Source: DT-110 sp964342305
Lineage (GTDB): Bacteria > Bacteroidota > Bacteroidia > Chitinophagales > Saprospiraceae
Length of the DNA stretch: 64,000 nt
Assembly (NCBI GenBank): GCA_964342305.1
Contig: CAYFGK010000012.1
Location: 16,269 to 80,268, forward strand
Direction of reading: 5' to 3'
Part shown: piece after piece, positions 1 through 9,019 of the stretch
How positions within the stretch are numbered: position 1 is the stretch's first letter
How the letters are laid out: each line of letters opens with the position of its first letter
Translations under genes and position numbers: made by a program
Notes under the pieces: generated by a model
Seen by the model: only the letters and a program-made list of their open reading frames with translations
What the model was told of the DNA's origin: nothing
Databases searched by the model: none

Positions 1-3000
1 CCACGCACTACCCGGGATGCTTGCCCAGTCGGTGTTTCGCTCTGCCCGGGCAAAACCACGGGATCCGTAAGCTACCCCGACATTGATGAGGTCGATGTAG
101 TTGGCGATATTATCCTTGTTGGCGTCTCCGGGCCAGACATCGGTTTCGTCGGCACATTCCGGAAAACGCAGGGCTATTTCACGGAAGCAGTCGTTGCTGG
201 TCAGGGAGCCAAGGAGCAGGAATAATTCCTTGCCAAAGCCGGGGTCAATGGGACCCAGGCGAACGGTACCGTCGGCATCGAAGCGAATGCTGTCGACAAT
301 CCGATCATTGATGATCACTTCAATGGCAACGTTGCTGCTTGCTTCCAGACCTGCTTCCAGTATGATAAAGACCTGACCGTTGGTGTCGCACTCCGTCGTG
401 CTGACCTTGATGCGATCCAGGAAGCAGTTGGCTTCCGGCGTGCAATCGGGTGCTTCCACTTCGGTACGAGCGCAACAATCGGGGTTGTCGTTGATACAAA
501 CACCCAAGGTGACCGTACTGTCGGCGGGCAGATTCAGGTTTACGCGCACGGGTAATTCGTCGATGCGGTAATAACCCAGGACTTCACCATTAGCATCGAG
601 GACGTCGAAAAATTCATTGTTTGCACCTTTCGACTCAAAGTCGATGCCTACCAGGTAGGAACCATCGGGGTTGCATTCCAATACACGTATCTGCAGATCC
701 TTAATGGCGCATTCGGTGGGTTCATCACAATCATCCGGGGCATATATCTCGGTGTGGGTAAAACAGGTCGGGTCGTTCAGGTCGACCAGTAATACATCAA
801 AGCGTTGACCGGTAGCCGGAAATGGGCCGACAGCTATTTCCTCCTTACCGTATTCAAAGGGGCCAAAAAGCTCACCGCCCACGAATACCAGAAAAGCTCC
901 CTCGCGATTATCGGTCATTTCAGGATAGATCAGCGCTTTGAAGAATCCATCTTCACAATTACCCACCCGTACGGTCACATCGGAGAGTGCACAGGGAGAT
1001 ACACAAGCAGGAGATTCAATGCGGGTACTGATCTTACAATCGAAATTGCGGAAATCACGCACGGTAACCTGATAGATCTTATCGGGGCCGCCCGAAAGGT
1101 TCCCCACCCGGATGGGGAGTTCATCGTACATGTAGTTGCCGTAGGCGCGACCGTTCAGGAAGAGGGTGAACCCATCGGAAACATCCATGTAATCCAGGTC
1201 GACGAGCATGTCGAACCGTCCTTCAGCATCACAATCGGTGGCTTTCACTTCCAGGTTACTCAGTCCACAGGTATTTCGGCACGGTATATCGTAGTCGATA
1301 GAAATGCAGCAGCTTTCGGGGCCGTTTGCGGCACAGAGGGTCACCACATCCTGCCTGGCAGCGGGCAGGGGAATATCGGTGATGCGAACGGGGTTTTCGC
1401 CCGCCAGGAACCGGAATTGGTAGCCCGAAGAGAAGGTAGCAACCAGCACCTGATCCTCCCTTAGTCCTTCGGACCGGTAGAAGAGAGTCATGTGGTAGGT
1501 GCCGTCTTCGAGGCATTCAAAGTCTTCGGTCTTCAGATTGTACAGCACACAGGGGCCGGCATTACAGCCCAACGGAGCAATATGGCCTTTCTGTTCGCAT
1601 TGCTCATCTGCCAGATCCTGAACCTGCACGATCAGGCCGTTTGGTTTAGGTTCATTAAACGGCCCCAGGCGAATGGGTAATTCGGCGTAGGCAAATTGCC
1701 CCAGCGTATCACCGTTTTGGATAAGGCGGAAACGACCATTTGCGTCGGGGTAATCGAAGTTGAGCGTTACAAAATAGGTTCCGGCGGCATCACATTCTGT
1801 TTGTTCCAGTTTGAGTGGTCCCAGGTCACAATCCTCGGTGCAGAAAAGAGCCGGTAAACGAAGATCGGTACGACAATCACGCTGTTCACTGTCTACTGCC
1901 GTCAGGACAATAGCACCAGGCTCGATGGGTGGGTAATAAGGACCCACCTCGATCGGGAGCTGATCGTAGCGATACGTACCGATCTCGTTACCGTTCTGCA
2001 ACAAGACAAAGGATTCAGAAACACGTTCGTACGTAAAGTCAATACCAAGATATACGACGCCATCCTCGCAAGATCGGTCGACGATCTTGATGGGACCGAG
2101 GTGGCAGTCATTTGGTTCACAGGGGAATGCTTCGATAATTATTTCTGCTGCGCATCCATCCGCTTTGGCGTCAACCACGGTCAATTGGGTGCGGGCTGTA
2201 TTGCTGGTGGGGTCGAGTTCCACTCTGATGGGCAGGTGGTTATAGTTGTAACGGGCGACGAGTTCGTTGTTTTCGTAGAGATAGAAACTATCGGACACAC
2301 CAGTGTACTCGAAGTCCAGCTTAACGAAGCGCTGGCCACTATCCTCACAGTATTTATCGATCACCTTTATCTCACCCAGTTCGCAGGGTACGGGCTCACA
2401 GGGGAAGGCTTCGATATTGAGGTCGGTAGCACAGGCATCTCTCGGGCCAGCGTCAACGGCCAGGATTCGGTAGGTTGCATCGGCTGTAGTAGCGGGTAAC
2501 TCCACCTTGACGGGCAGATGATTATAGTTGTAGCGACGAATCAACTTTTCATTCACGAACAGATAGAAGCTATCCGAGGTACCCTCGTAATCGAAATCGA
2601 TTTTAACGTAGCGCTCGCCCTTATCCGTGCAGAGGCGTTCGATTACCCGTATTTCACCTAGTTCGCAAGGAACAGGCTCACAGGGGAAGGCCTCGATGGT
2701 GGTACTGGTTGCGCAAACGTTGGAACGACTGTTATTGTCTATTACACGCAGATTAATCCGGGTGGCGCCCTCCGCGGTGGGGCGCAGCTTCACCTTAATG
2801 GGCAGATGCTTGTAATTATAGCGTCGCAATACCTCATCGTCCTGGAAGAGGTAGAAGCTATCCGACGTACCCTGGTACCGGAAATCCAGTTTGACGTAGC
2901 GTTCACCGGCGTCGGTACAGATCTGTTCAAGTACCCGGATCTCGCCCAATTCGCAGGGGACGGGCTCACAGGGGAAGGCTTCAATGGTAGTGCTTGACTC

Positions 3001-6000
3001 ACAAATATCGGAACGGCTGTTATTGTCCACGACGCGTAACTGAATGCGGGTTGCCCCGGATGCCGTGGGTCGTAGTTTCACCTTAATGGGCAGATGCTTG
3101 TAATTATAGCGTCGCAATAGCTCATCATCCTGGAAGAGGTAGAAGCTATCCGACGTACCCTGGTACCGGAAATCCAGTTTAACGTAGCGTTCACCGGCGT
3201 CGGTACATACCTGTTCCAGCACCCGGATCTCGCCGAGTTCACAGGGTACGGGCTCACAGGGGAAGTTCTCGAACCGGGTTTCCGTGCGGCAATCCGGGTT
3301 TTCGGCATCAAAGGCAGCAATGGAAATTACGTTGGCATCAACGGGGCCAAAGGGACCTACTTTTATCGGGAGTTCCCGGTAGGAGTAGGTGCCCACTTCC
3401 CGGTTGTTGAGGGTCAGAACGAATTTACCGGAGGTACGGGCGTGGTCGAAGTCCATTACCAGGATGGCCTGACCATCGGCATCACAATACTTGTCGATGA
3501 TCTTGATCTCACCGAGTTCACAGGGTGCCGGCTCGCAGGGGAAGGGATCGATCAACACGGAGCTGTTACACCGTGGACTGCGGACATCATAAACGGATAG
3601 CTTGAGTTCCCGGTCAGTCAGTCCCTGGTAAAAGGGGCCGGCTTTGATGGGCAGTTCAGAGTACCGGTACTTGCCAACGGGCACGCCATTTCGGGCCAGT
3701 ACAAAATAGTCGGAAGTGTTCTCGTGTTCGAAATCCAGTGCGACGTATAGTCCGCCGTTAGGATCGCAATCTCTGTCAATGATCTTCAGCTCACCCAGAT
3801 CACAAGCCGGCAGGCATTCTTTCTTATCAACGGTAGCACGGATGCAACACGCTTCGGCGTTTGAATCGTCGGTGCCAAGGTGGCAGATCTCCACCGGAAA
3901 AGTCGTTGCTTCGGTAAAAATGTCGACTTGATTCAGTTCGAGTGGCAGGTCGCTATAGGCGTAGGTGCCGAAATCCCGACCCTCGATGATCAAACGGAAA
4001 CGCCCGTCAGTACTGGTGTCAGGCCAGTATTTAAGATCGATTTTCAGGTCGTAGAATAGTTGGTCGTAACAATTCAGGATATCGACTTGCAAGCCACCCA
4101 GTCCGCAATCATTCATGCAATCAGTGGGCTTGTCAACCAAGATCTTGTCGGCGCAATCCGGATAGCTCTTATCCTGAACGATCAGGTACAGGAGGTCGCG
4201 GGAGTAGGCATTAAACGGACCAACCCGAACGCTGTCGTCATCGTAGCTAAATGTGCCTAATGACTGTCCGTTCGACCGGAAAACGTGGAAACCTTCACCG
4301 GCAGGCCCGGTTTGATCGAAGGTCAGGTCGACGTAGAAGAGACCATCCGAACCACAAGCCGTGGGAATGGCTTCCAGTCCCGAAATCCGGCAAATATCGT
4401 CCGGTTTATGCGAGAAGCATACGTTGTCGAGTCCTAACTCCTGGCCACCAACCGTTAATTGCTGAAGATCACCAGACAGGCACAGCGTGCCCTGGCGCTG
4501 AACATTGGTGGTGGAATCGTAGGTAATGGTGGCTGTTATACCATCGGGCCACGCTACGTCGGCTGCTTCGGCAAAGGTCGATAGTACTTTTACCGGATAG
4601 CCATTGACACCCAGATTAAGGGAACCGCCAGCTTCAATAAAGTCGAAGCATACCTGGTTAATCGGTTTTTGGGTGCGGCTCAGGTAAAAATTCAGATTGT
4701 TATTAGAGACAAAAAGATACTGGCCGGAAGCACGGCGGAATCCTCCGTTGAATAGATCGGTGGTTACTTGTGTAAAACCATAGAATTTGTTGCCGTCTTC
4801 AAAAACAAAGCTGTCAATCCCTACCGGTACCCGGTCTTCAATGAAAAGGACGCGACCGGCTACGGAAGAGGTGTCCTGGCCGTAAATAGCATCGCTTTCC
4901 AGCTCTTCAAACTCGATGCAGGTATTGACGGGCCCGCATTCTTTTCGCGAAAGCGTAAGTTCAAAACAGCAAGGTGTGGAAAATCCCGGTACTTCCAGGC
5001 AAATAGTCGTCATGACCGGAGCTTCCAGCGGAAGCACAAAAGGCACGCGGATACGCAGCGGGAGCTGGTCGGTAGAGAAGGTGTCGCGGACCAGGCCACC
5101 GATTTCCAGCAGGAATTTAAGTGCCAGGTCACTATTGTGATCAAAGTTGACGACTATCTCTGAACTCAGGGGGTCAGCAGTGATCGAACATTCGTCGATA
5201 TAGGCTTCGATCTCGGTAACGGGGCAGGGGCGGCTGATACAGGGCAGGCGAAAGAAGTCCCGGAACCGGCAATCCGATTGGTTGTCATCGAAGAGGATAA
5301 CCTCGTAGAGATCCGCATCATTGATAGGAACGGGACCGACCTGGATCAATGTATCGGCGTAGCGGTAAGGACCAAAGGTTTTGCCCTCGACCATGACGTA
5401 GTACCCATTGTCCTGCACCGGCCAGTTAGCGGGGAAATCCACCTTGAGGCTCATGATACCCGCTGCTGAACAGGAGACGGGGGCGACGGCGATATCATCC
5501 CAGCGACAGGGATCGTTGCTGCGGGTTTCGAGGCAAACATTATCAAGAGCGAATTCCTGGCCGCCTATGGTCAGTGATTCGAGGTCACCCTTTACACAAA
5601 GGGTGCCCTGAATAGGGAAACCATCAGTGGCGGCCAGGGCAACGGATAATTCCACATTTGGGAAAAGCTCACTGTTTCCGAGGTCGAGCAGGTCGTTTAG
5701 ATTTTCGAACAGCAGTCGTTGTTGGCCATTCACACCGAGATTGATGGAGCCACCGTAGTAGAAAAAGTCAAAACACAGGGAGGAAAGCAGTGCTTCATTG
5801 TGTGTGGGGCGAAAGGTCAGACTGGCATTAGACGGAAATAACATCTGACCGTAGTCGCCCAGTAATCCATCGTCGGTAAAGACGGAGACAGAAAGGAGGT
5901 CACCGGATCCGTTTGAATAGAAAAAGGAGTCCAGAGAAACGGCTAACTCGCTGGAAGCAATGATGGTTTCCCCGGCTTCCTGTCCGAATTCGGGGCCGAA

Positions 6001-6120
6001 TTTCTCTTCGGAGGGGAGGTCCTCAAAAGTGAGGCAGTCTGCCGGGTCCTGTGCCAGAACAAAAGCAGTCCAGCAGAGGAAGGTGAGTAGAAACGTAACG
6101 GTTTTGGGTCGTAAGTTCAT
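1..6120 (-). CDS. Giant Cys-rich tandem-repeat surface protein with C-terminal dockerin-like module (partial, 3' end outside window)
   Basis: I see one frame open from the ATG at 6120 to the window edge, about 2040 residues without a stop. Residues 1-23 are a signal peptide (hydrophobic, ending VLA before QDPADC). Two related modules follow, with CFDF, a Gly-rich segment, NLGVNG and LTIGGQE/LTVGGQE. Then come about seventeen repeats of roughly 95-115 residues, each starting with a Cys-x-Leu-Gly-like motif and holding a Tyr-x-Tyr, Leu-Pro-Ile-x-Val-Gly core. A dockerin-like segment beginning WPGDANKDN lies at about 137-22, with a second half VAYGSRGF. Known of such Bacteroidota proteins: exported adhesins or matrix proteins, often with a T9SS tail; that tail would lie beyond the edge. 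Cysteines are paired in most repeats, suggesting disulfide-stabilised beta domains. Binding target unknown. Confidence 0.85.
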   Translation of the reverse strand, partial: MNLRPKTVTFLLTFLCWTAFVLAQDPADCLTFEDLPSEEKFGPEFGQEAGETIIASSELAVSLDSFFYSNGSGDLLSVSVFTDDGLLGDYGQMLFPSNASLTFRPTHNEALLSSLCFDFFYYGGSINLGVNGQQRLLFENLNDLLDLGNSELFPNVELSVALAATDGFPIQGTLCVKGDLESLTIGGQEFALDNVCLETRSNDPCRWDDIAVAPVSCSAAGIMSLKVDFPANWPVQDNGYYVMVEGKTFGPYRYADTLIQVGPVPINDADLYEVILFDDNQSDCRFRDFFRLPCISRPCPVTEIEAYIDECSITADPLSSEIVVNFDHNSDLALKFLLEIGGLVRDTFSTDQLPLRIRVPFVLPLEAPVMTTICLEVPGFSTPCCFELTLSRKECGPVNTCIEFEELESDAIYGQDTSSVAGRVLFIEDRVPVGIDSFVFEDGNKFYGFTQVTTDLFNGGFRRASGQYLFVSNNNLNFYLSRTQKPINQVCFDFIEAGGSLNLGVNGYPVKVLSTFAEAADVAWPDGITATITYDSTTNVQRQGTLCLSGDLQQLTVGGQELGLDNVCFSHKPDDICRISGLEAIPTACGSDGLFYVDLTFDQTGPAGEGFHVFRSNGQSLGTFSYDDDSVRVGPFNAYSRDLLYLIVQDKSYPDCADKILVDKPTDCMNDCGLGGLQVDILNCYDQLFYDLKIDLKYWPDTSTDGRFRLIIEGRDFGTYAYSDLPLELNQVDIFTEATTFPVEICHLGTDDSNAEACCIRATVDKKECLPACDLGELKIIDRDCDPNGGLYVALDFEHENTSDYFVLARNGVPVGKYRYSELPIKAGPFYQGLTDRELKLSVYDVRSPRCNSSVLIDPFPCEPAPCELGEIKIIDKYCDADGQAILVMDFDHARTSGKFVLTLNNREVGTYSYRELPIKVGPFGPVDANVISIAAFDAENPDCRTETRFENFPCEPVPCELGEIRVLEQVCTDAGERYVKLDFRYQGTSDSFYLFQDDELLRRYNYKHLPIKVKLRPTASGATRIQLRVVDNNSRSDICESSTTIEAFPCEPVPCELGEIRVLEQICTDAGERYVKLDFRYQGTSDSFYLFQDDEVLRRYNYKHLPIKVKLRPTAEGATRINLRVIDNNSRSNVCATSTTIEAFPCEPVPCELGEIRVIERLCTDKGERYVKIDFDYEGTSDSFYLFVNEKLIRRYNYNHLPVKVELPATTADATYRILAVDAGPRDACATDLNIEAFPCEPVPCELGEIKVIDKYCEDSGQRFVKLDFEYTGVSDSFYLYENNELVARYNYNHLPIRVELDPTSNTARTQLTVVDAKADGCAAEIIIEAFPCEPNDCHLGPIKIVDRSCEDGVVYLGIDFTYERVSESFVLLQNGNEIGTYRYDQLPIEVGPYYPPIEPGAIVLTAVDSEQRDCRTDLRLPALFCTEDCDLGPLKLEQTECDAAGTYFVTLNFDYPDANGRFRLIQNGDTLGQFAYAELPIRLGPFNEPKPNGLIVQVQDLADEQCEQKGHIAPLGCNAGPCVLYNLKTEDFECLEDGTYHMTLFYRSEGLREDQVLVATFSSGYQFRFLAGENPVRITDIPLPAARQDVVTLCAANGPESCCISIDYDIPCRNTCGLSNLEVKATDCDAEGRFDMLVDLDYMDVSDGFTLFLNGRAYGNYMYDELPIRVGNLSGGPDKIYQVTVRDFRNFDCKISTRIESPACVSPCALSDVTVRVGNCEDGFFKALIYPEMTDNREGAFLVFVGGELFGPFEYGKEEIAVGPFPATGQRFDVLLVDLNDPTCFTHTEIYAPDDCDEPTECAIKDLQIRVLECNPDGSYLVGIDFESKGANNEFFDVLDANGEVLGYYRIDELPVRVNLNLPADSTVTLGVCINDNPDCCARTEVEAPDCTPEANCFLDRIKVSTTECDTNGQVFIILEAGLEASSNVAIEVIINDRIVDSIRFDADGTVRLGPIDPGFGKELFLLLGSLTSNDCFREIALRFPECADETDVWPGDANKDNIANYIDLINVGVAYGSRGFARAERNTDWASIPGSAW
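22..137 (-). other. Dockerin-like calcium-binding module in the giant surface protein
   Basis: The minus-strand reading gives WPGDANKDNIANYIDLINVG followed by VAYGSRGFARAE. The Asp/Asn-rich loop DANKDN followed by a hydrophobic helix matches the calcium-loop-plus-helix half of a dockerin-like repeat, of the kind found near the C-terminus of many Saprospiria secreted proteins. Only one clear loop is inside the window. Confidence 0.55.
2221..3260 (-). repeat. Near-identical tandem coding repeats, 288-bp period
   Basis: Within the giant gene, the core encoding the YNYKHLPIKVKL-type segment recurs at 2791 and 3079 (exactly 288 bp), at 2503 (288 bp) and at 2221 (282 bp). The units at 2791 and 3079 are almost identical over about 180 bp, including many synonymous sites, while repeats elsewhere in the gene are clearly diverged. 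This points to recent duplication or gene conversion of 94-96-residue units. Confidence 0.85.
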
Positions 6121-6307
6121 GGTATAATCCATTTTAGCGTTGGCATGTAGATTGTTGAGCACCTTACAAAAATGCTCTATCCACAGCCCGAACGAAAATA
6201 TTTTTGGAGCACATTTTTGGATTTTTTATTGTAAATTAAGGGGTGATTTGATGTTTAATATATTGGTTATTAGGGTTTTAATGTGTTAGAGTTATTGGAT
6301 TTTTCTG

Positions 6308-7774
6308 ATGAAAATTAAGTTCATACAATCGCTAAATAGCCTGGACAGGCGGGAAATGACCCGATTTGTGGCTTTTGTGTACTCACCATACCACAATAAA
6401 CACGATGGTGTGCGGTGTCTGGTAAGCTATTTGGATGAGCTTTTTCCCGATTTTACTGCGGAAAATTGCTCGCCGGATGTTTTGGAACAAGAGGTCATGA
6501 ACCGGGCCGATATCGCGGGGGATGCATTTGCACCAATACTAACTTATGCCCAGCGTTTGTTTGAAGCCTTTTTGATCAATGAGGGGTTGGATGACGATGA
6601 TGCGGCTCGCCGTTTGTACTTATTGCGGGGGTTACGAGTCCGCAAACTCTTCTCGCAGTACGAGCGGCAACTTAGCAAAGCGCGGCGCCACCTGGAGAAA
6701 TCAGAACGACGTGACGCCCTGCAATTGCAGTTCAGGTATCAGTTGGGGGTAGAAACCGGGGATTACGTGGCACAGCGGGAACGCCGCCAGGCCGATACCA
6801 GCCTCCAGAGCCGGCAGGATGCTTTTGACCTCTACTTTATCAGTGAAAAGCTGCGTGATGCCTGTGAATTACAGGTCCGCCGACAAATACTGGCCGGAGA
6901 ATACAAACTACTATTCCTGGAGCCTATTCTCCGGGAGATTCGCCACCATCCGGATCGGTACCGGCCCGAGCCTGCCGTCTACATCTATTACTCTTTATAC
7001 CAAATGCTGCGCGATGAGGCCAGCGCGTTTTACTTTCAGGCCCTGGAATCCATTCGCGAGCACCGGCAGGCCTTTCACCGCACGGAACTGATCACCATCT
7101 ATAACTACCTGATGAATTTCTGTATTGCCCGTATTAACCGCAATGACGGGCGATTTTTACAGGAGTTATTTACGTTGTATAAGTTACAACTTTCCGATGA
7201 CCTTTTGCTGGAGGATGGATTCCTGTCCGAATGGGATTACAAGAACATTGTTACCACGGCTCTGCGACTGGGCGAGCTCGACTGGGCCAAGTCTTTCATT
7301 GAGGGGTACCGGGAGTCTCTGCTCCCCGCATCCATGGATAATGCCTTCCGGTTTAATAAAGCTTCCTACCACTACGCAGCCGGCGAATACGATGAGGTGC
7401 TCGCCCTGCTTACCAAAGTGGAGTACAGTGATCTGCGCTACAGCCTGGGCACGCGGGCTCTACTGATGCGCACCTACTACGATCTGGACGAATACGATGC
7501 CCTGCACGCCCTCACCGAATCCTTCCGGCAGTACCTGCAACGCAATCAGCTTATGTCCGATATCCGGCGTCTGGGCTACTATAATTTGTTCAGGCTTACG
7601 CGAAAAGCTGCTCTGTTACGCACTCGTTTGCCGTATCTTCGGGCTGATAAAATTCAGCGCGAATTAGTTAAGATCCGGGAAGAAGTGGATGCTACGGAAG
7701 AGGTCTTTAACCGCTCCTGGTTGCTGGAGAAACTGGCAGAGTTGGATAATTCCTCCCTCCTGTCAAACAATTAA
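6308..7774 (+). CDS. Helical repeat protein of unknown function, 488 aa
   Basis: No signal peptide, membrane segment or recognised catalytic motif. The sequence is almost entirely predicted helix, rich in Leu, Arg, Tyr and Glu. The second half has paired-helix spacing typical of TPR-like folds, for example ASYHYAAGEYDEVLALL and ALLMRTYYDLDEYDALHALTE. It is therefore probably a cytoplasmic scaffold or TPR-like protein. Similar lineage-restricted hypotheticals are known to occur in Saprospiria, but I cannot name the family. It is divergent from the giant surface protein, with a 187-bp AT-rich gap between the two starts. The ATG at 6308 is the first in frame after the AT-rich upstream region and has no Shine-Dalgarno. 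Confidence 0.75.
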   Translation: MKIKFIQSLNSLDRREMTRFVAFVYSPYHNKHDGVRCLVSYLDELFPDFTAENCSPDVLEQEVMNRADIAGDAFAPILTYAQRLFEAFLINEGLDDDDAARRLYLLRGLRVRKLFSQYERQLSKARRHLEKSERRDALQLQFRYQLGVETGDYVAQRERRQADTSLQSRQDAFDLYFISEKLRDACELQVRRQILAGEYKLLFLEPILREIRHHPDRYRPEPAVYIYYSLYQMLRDEASAFYFQALESIREHRQAFHRTELITIYNYLMNFCIARINRNDGRFLQELFTLYKLQLSDDLLLEDGFLSEWDYKNIVTTALRLGELDWAKSFIEGYRESLLPASMDNAFRFNKASYHYAAGEYDEVLALLTKVEYSDLRYSLGTRALLMRTYYDLDEYDALHALTESFRQYLQRNQLMSDIRRLGYYNLFRLTRKAALLRTRLPYLRADKIQRELVKIREEVDATEEVFNRSWLLEKLAELDNSSLLSNN

Positions 7775-7825
7775 TACCAGGTAACCGTATCCTTTCCTAT
7801 ACTATTTGATGTATTTCATTCTTAT

Positions 7826-8470
7826 ATGGCAACGAGAAAGCTTATCTATTTCTATGACGCTCTCTGTGGGTGGTGTTATGGTTTTAGTCCGGTAATCCGG
7901 GAACTGTATCAGCAGGTTAATGATTCTATCCATTTTGAAGTAGTCTCCGGCGGTATGGTTTTGGGCGACCGGGAAGGCCCCATCGGGGACGTAGCCTCGT
8001 ACATAAAGGACGCTTACCGGCAGGTGGAGCAAACCACTGGTGTGAATTTCGGAAAACCATTCCTGGATGACGTGCTGGAAGAAGGCTCAGCTCACTTTTC
8101 CAGTTGGTATCCGGCCGTGGCCATGGCCATTGTTCAGGATCTGCAGCCTGGCGTTGACCTGGCTTTTGCCACTGCGCTCCAACAAGCTATTTACCGGGAC
8201 GGGCACCCCCCGGCCGAACCGGAAACCTACCGTAAGCTGGCCGCTGACTTTGATCTGGATCCCGAAGAATTTGTCGCAAATCTGGAACAAAAAGCCTACC
8301 ACGAAAAGGCCCGGCAGCAATTCGACCGGACGGCCAAATTTCGTATTGGGGGATTCCCGACACTGGTTCTTGAATTAGATGAAGAATATTTCGTCCTCAC
8401 CCGTGGCTATATGTCGCTCGAGGTGATCCAGTTCCGGTTGGAACAGGTCCTGAAAGCCCATCAGGACTGA
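7826..8470 (+). CDS. DsbA-family protein disulfide oxidoreductase-like
   Basis: 214 residues with a thioredoxin-fold start (KLIYFYDALCGWCYGFSP). The CGWC redox pair is at residues 14 and 17, directly after the first beta strand. The central helical insertion and the C-terminal GGFPTLVLEL give the cis-Pro loop expected for the DsbA/FrnE family. There is no signal peptide, so it is probably a cytoplasmic FrnE-like dithiol oxidoreductase rather than periplasmic DsbA. It begins 51 bp after the preceding gene on the same strand and may be co-transcribed with it. Its stop abuts the convergent ilvN stop with no gap. Confidence 0.85.
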   Translation: MATRKLIYFYDALCGWCYGFSPVIRELYQQVNDSIHFEVVSGGMVLGDREGPIGDVASYIKDAYRQVEQTTGVNFGKPFLDDVLEEGSAHFSSWYPAVAMAIVQDLQPGVDLAFATALQQAIYRDGHPPAEPETYRKLAADFDLDPEEFVANLEQKAYHEKARQQFDRTAKFRIGGFPTLVLELDEEYFVLTRGYMSLEVIQFRLEQVLKAHQD

Positions 8471-9019
8471 TCAGGCCGTTTCCTCCAGTTCGTTCAGGTA
8501 TTTATTCAATCGCTCCATTGGGCGGGTGATCGCCACCCGGCCGGACCGGACAAACTCGAAAATACCAAAGGGCTCAAGTTCCTGAAGTAAGGCCTCTGTC
8601 TCTTCCTGGTGCCCGGTTTTTTCCAGTACGATGTACTCCGGCTCAATTTCCAAAATGCGGGCGTTGTGCCGGCGGATCAGTGTTTCCACATTATCGCTGT
8701 TGCTAAAAATATGGGTCGGGATCTTGTACAGGGCAATCTCCTGGTAAATGATGCGTGTGGCATCATCGTAGAAGGCTTTCACCACATCCACCTGTTTTTC
8801 GAGTTGGGCGACTAATTTGCGGACCATGTCCTCTTTGATGCGCACCACGATGGTGAAGCGGTGGATATCGGGCACCGAAGAACGGCTGGTAGTCAGTGAC
8901 TCAATGTTGATATGCCGGCGGGTGAAAACAGAAACCACCCGCTGCAACAGCCCCGTTTGGTTTTCGGTGAAAACCGTAATGGTATATTCCTGAGGTTCCA
9001 TATTACTTCGTTTTTTCAT
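8471..9019 (-). CDS. ilvN: Acetolactate synthase small (regulatory) subunit
   Basis: 182 residues. The N-terminal ACT domain is clear: YTITVFTENQTGLLQRVVSV, then NIESLTTSRSSV and a second beta segment IHRFTIVV. A C-terminal ALS small-subunit domain follows. The protein binds the catalytic subunit IlvB, activates it and confers feedback inhibition by branched-chain amino acids in the known family. The start is either the ATG at 9019 (overlapping the ilvB end by 17 nt) or the internal Met at 9001, one base after the ilvB stop. The latter fits the usual ACT start better (MEPQEYTITV). It is the last gene of ilvD-ilvB-ilvN. Confidence 0.92.
   Translation of the reverse strand: MKKRSNMEPQEYTITVFTENQTGLLQRVVSVFTRRHINIESLTTSRSSVPDIHRFTIVVRIKEDMVRKLVAQLEKQVDVVKAFYDDATRIIYQEIALYKIPTHIFSNSDNVETLIRRHNARILEIEPEYIVLEKTGHQEETEALLQELEPFGIFEFVRSGRVAITRPMERLNKYLNELEETA

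Noticed and set aside
101..5611. Many plus-strand open frames (e.g. 805-1464, 2101-2499, 4768-5163)
   Set aside because: All lie antisense to one continuous 2040-codon minus frame with signal peptide and regular protein repeats; they lack any coding features.
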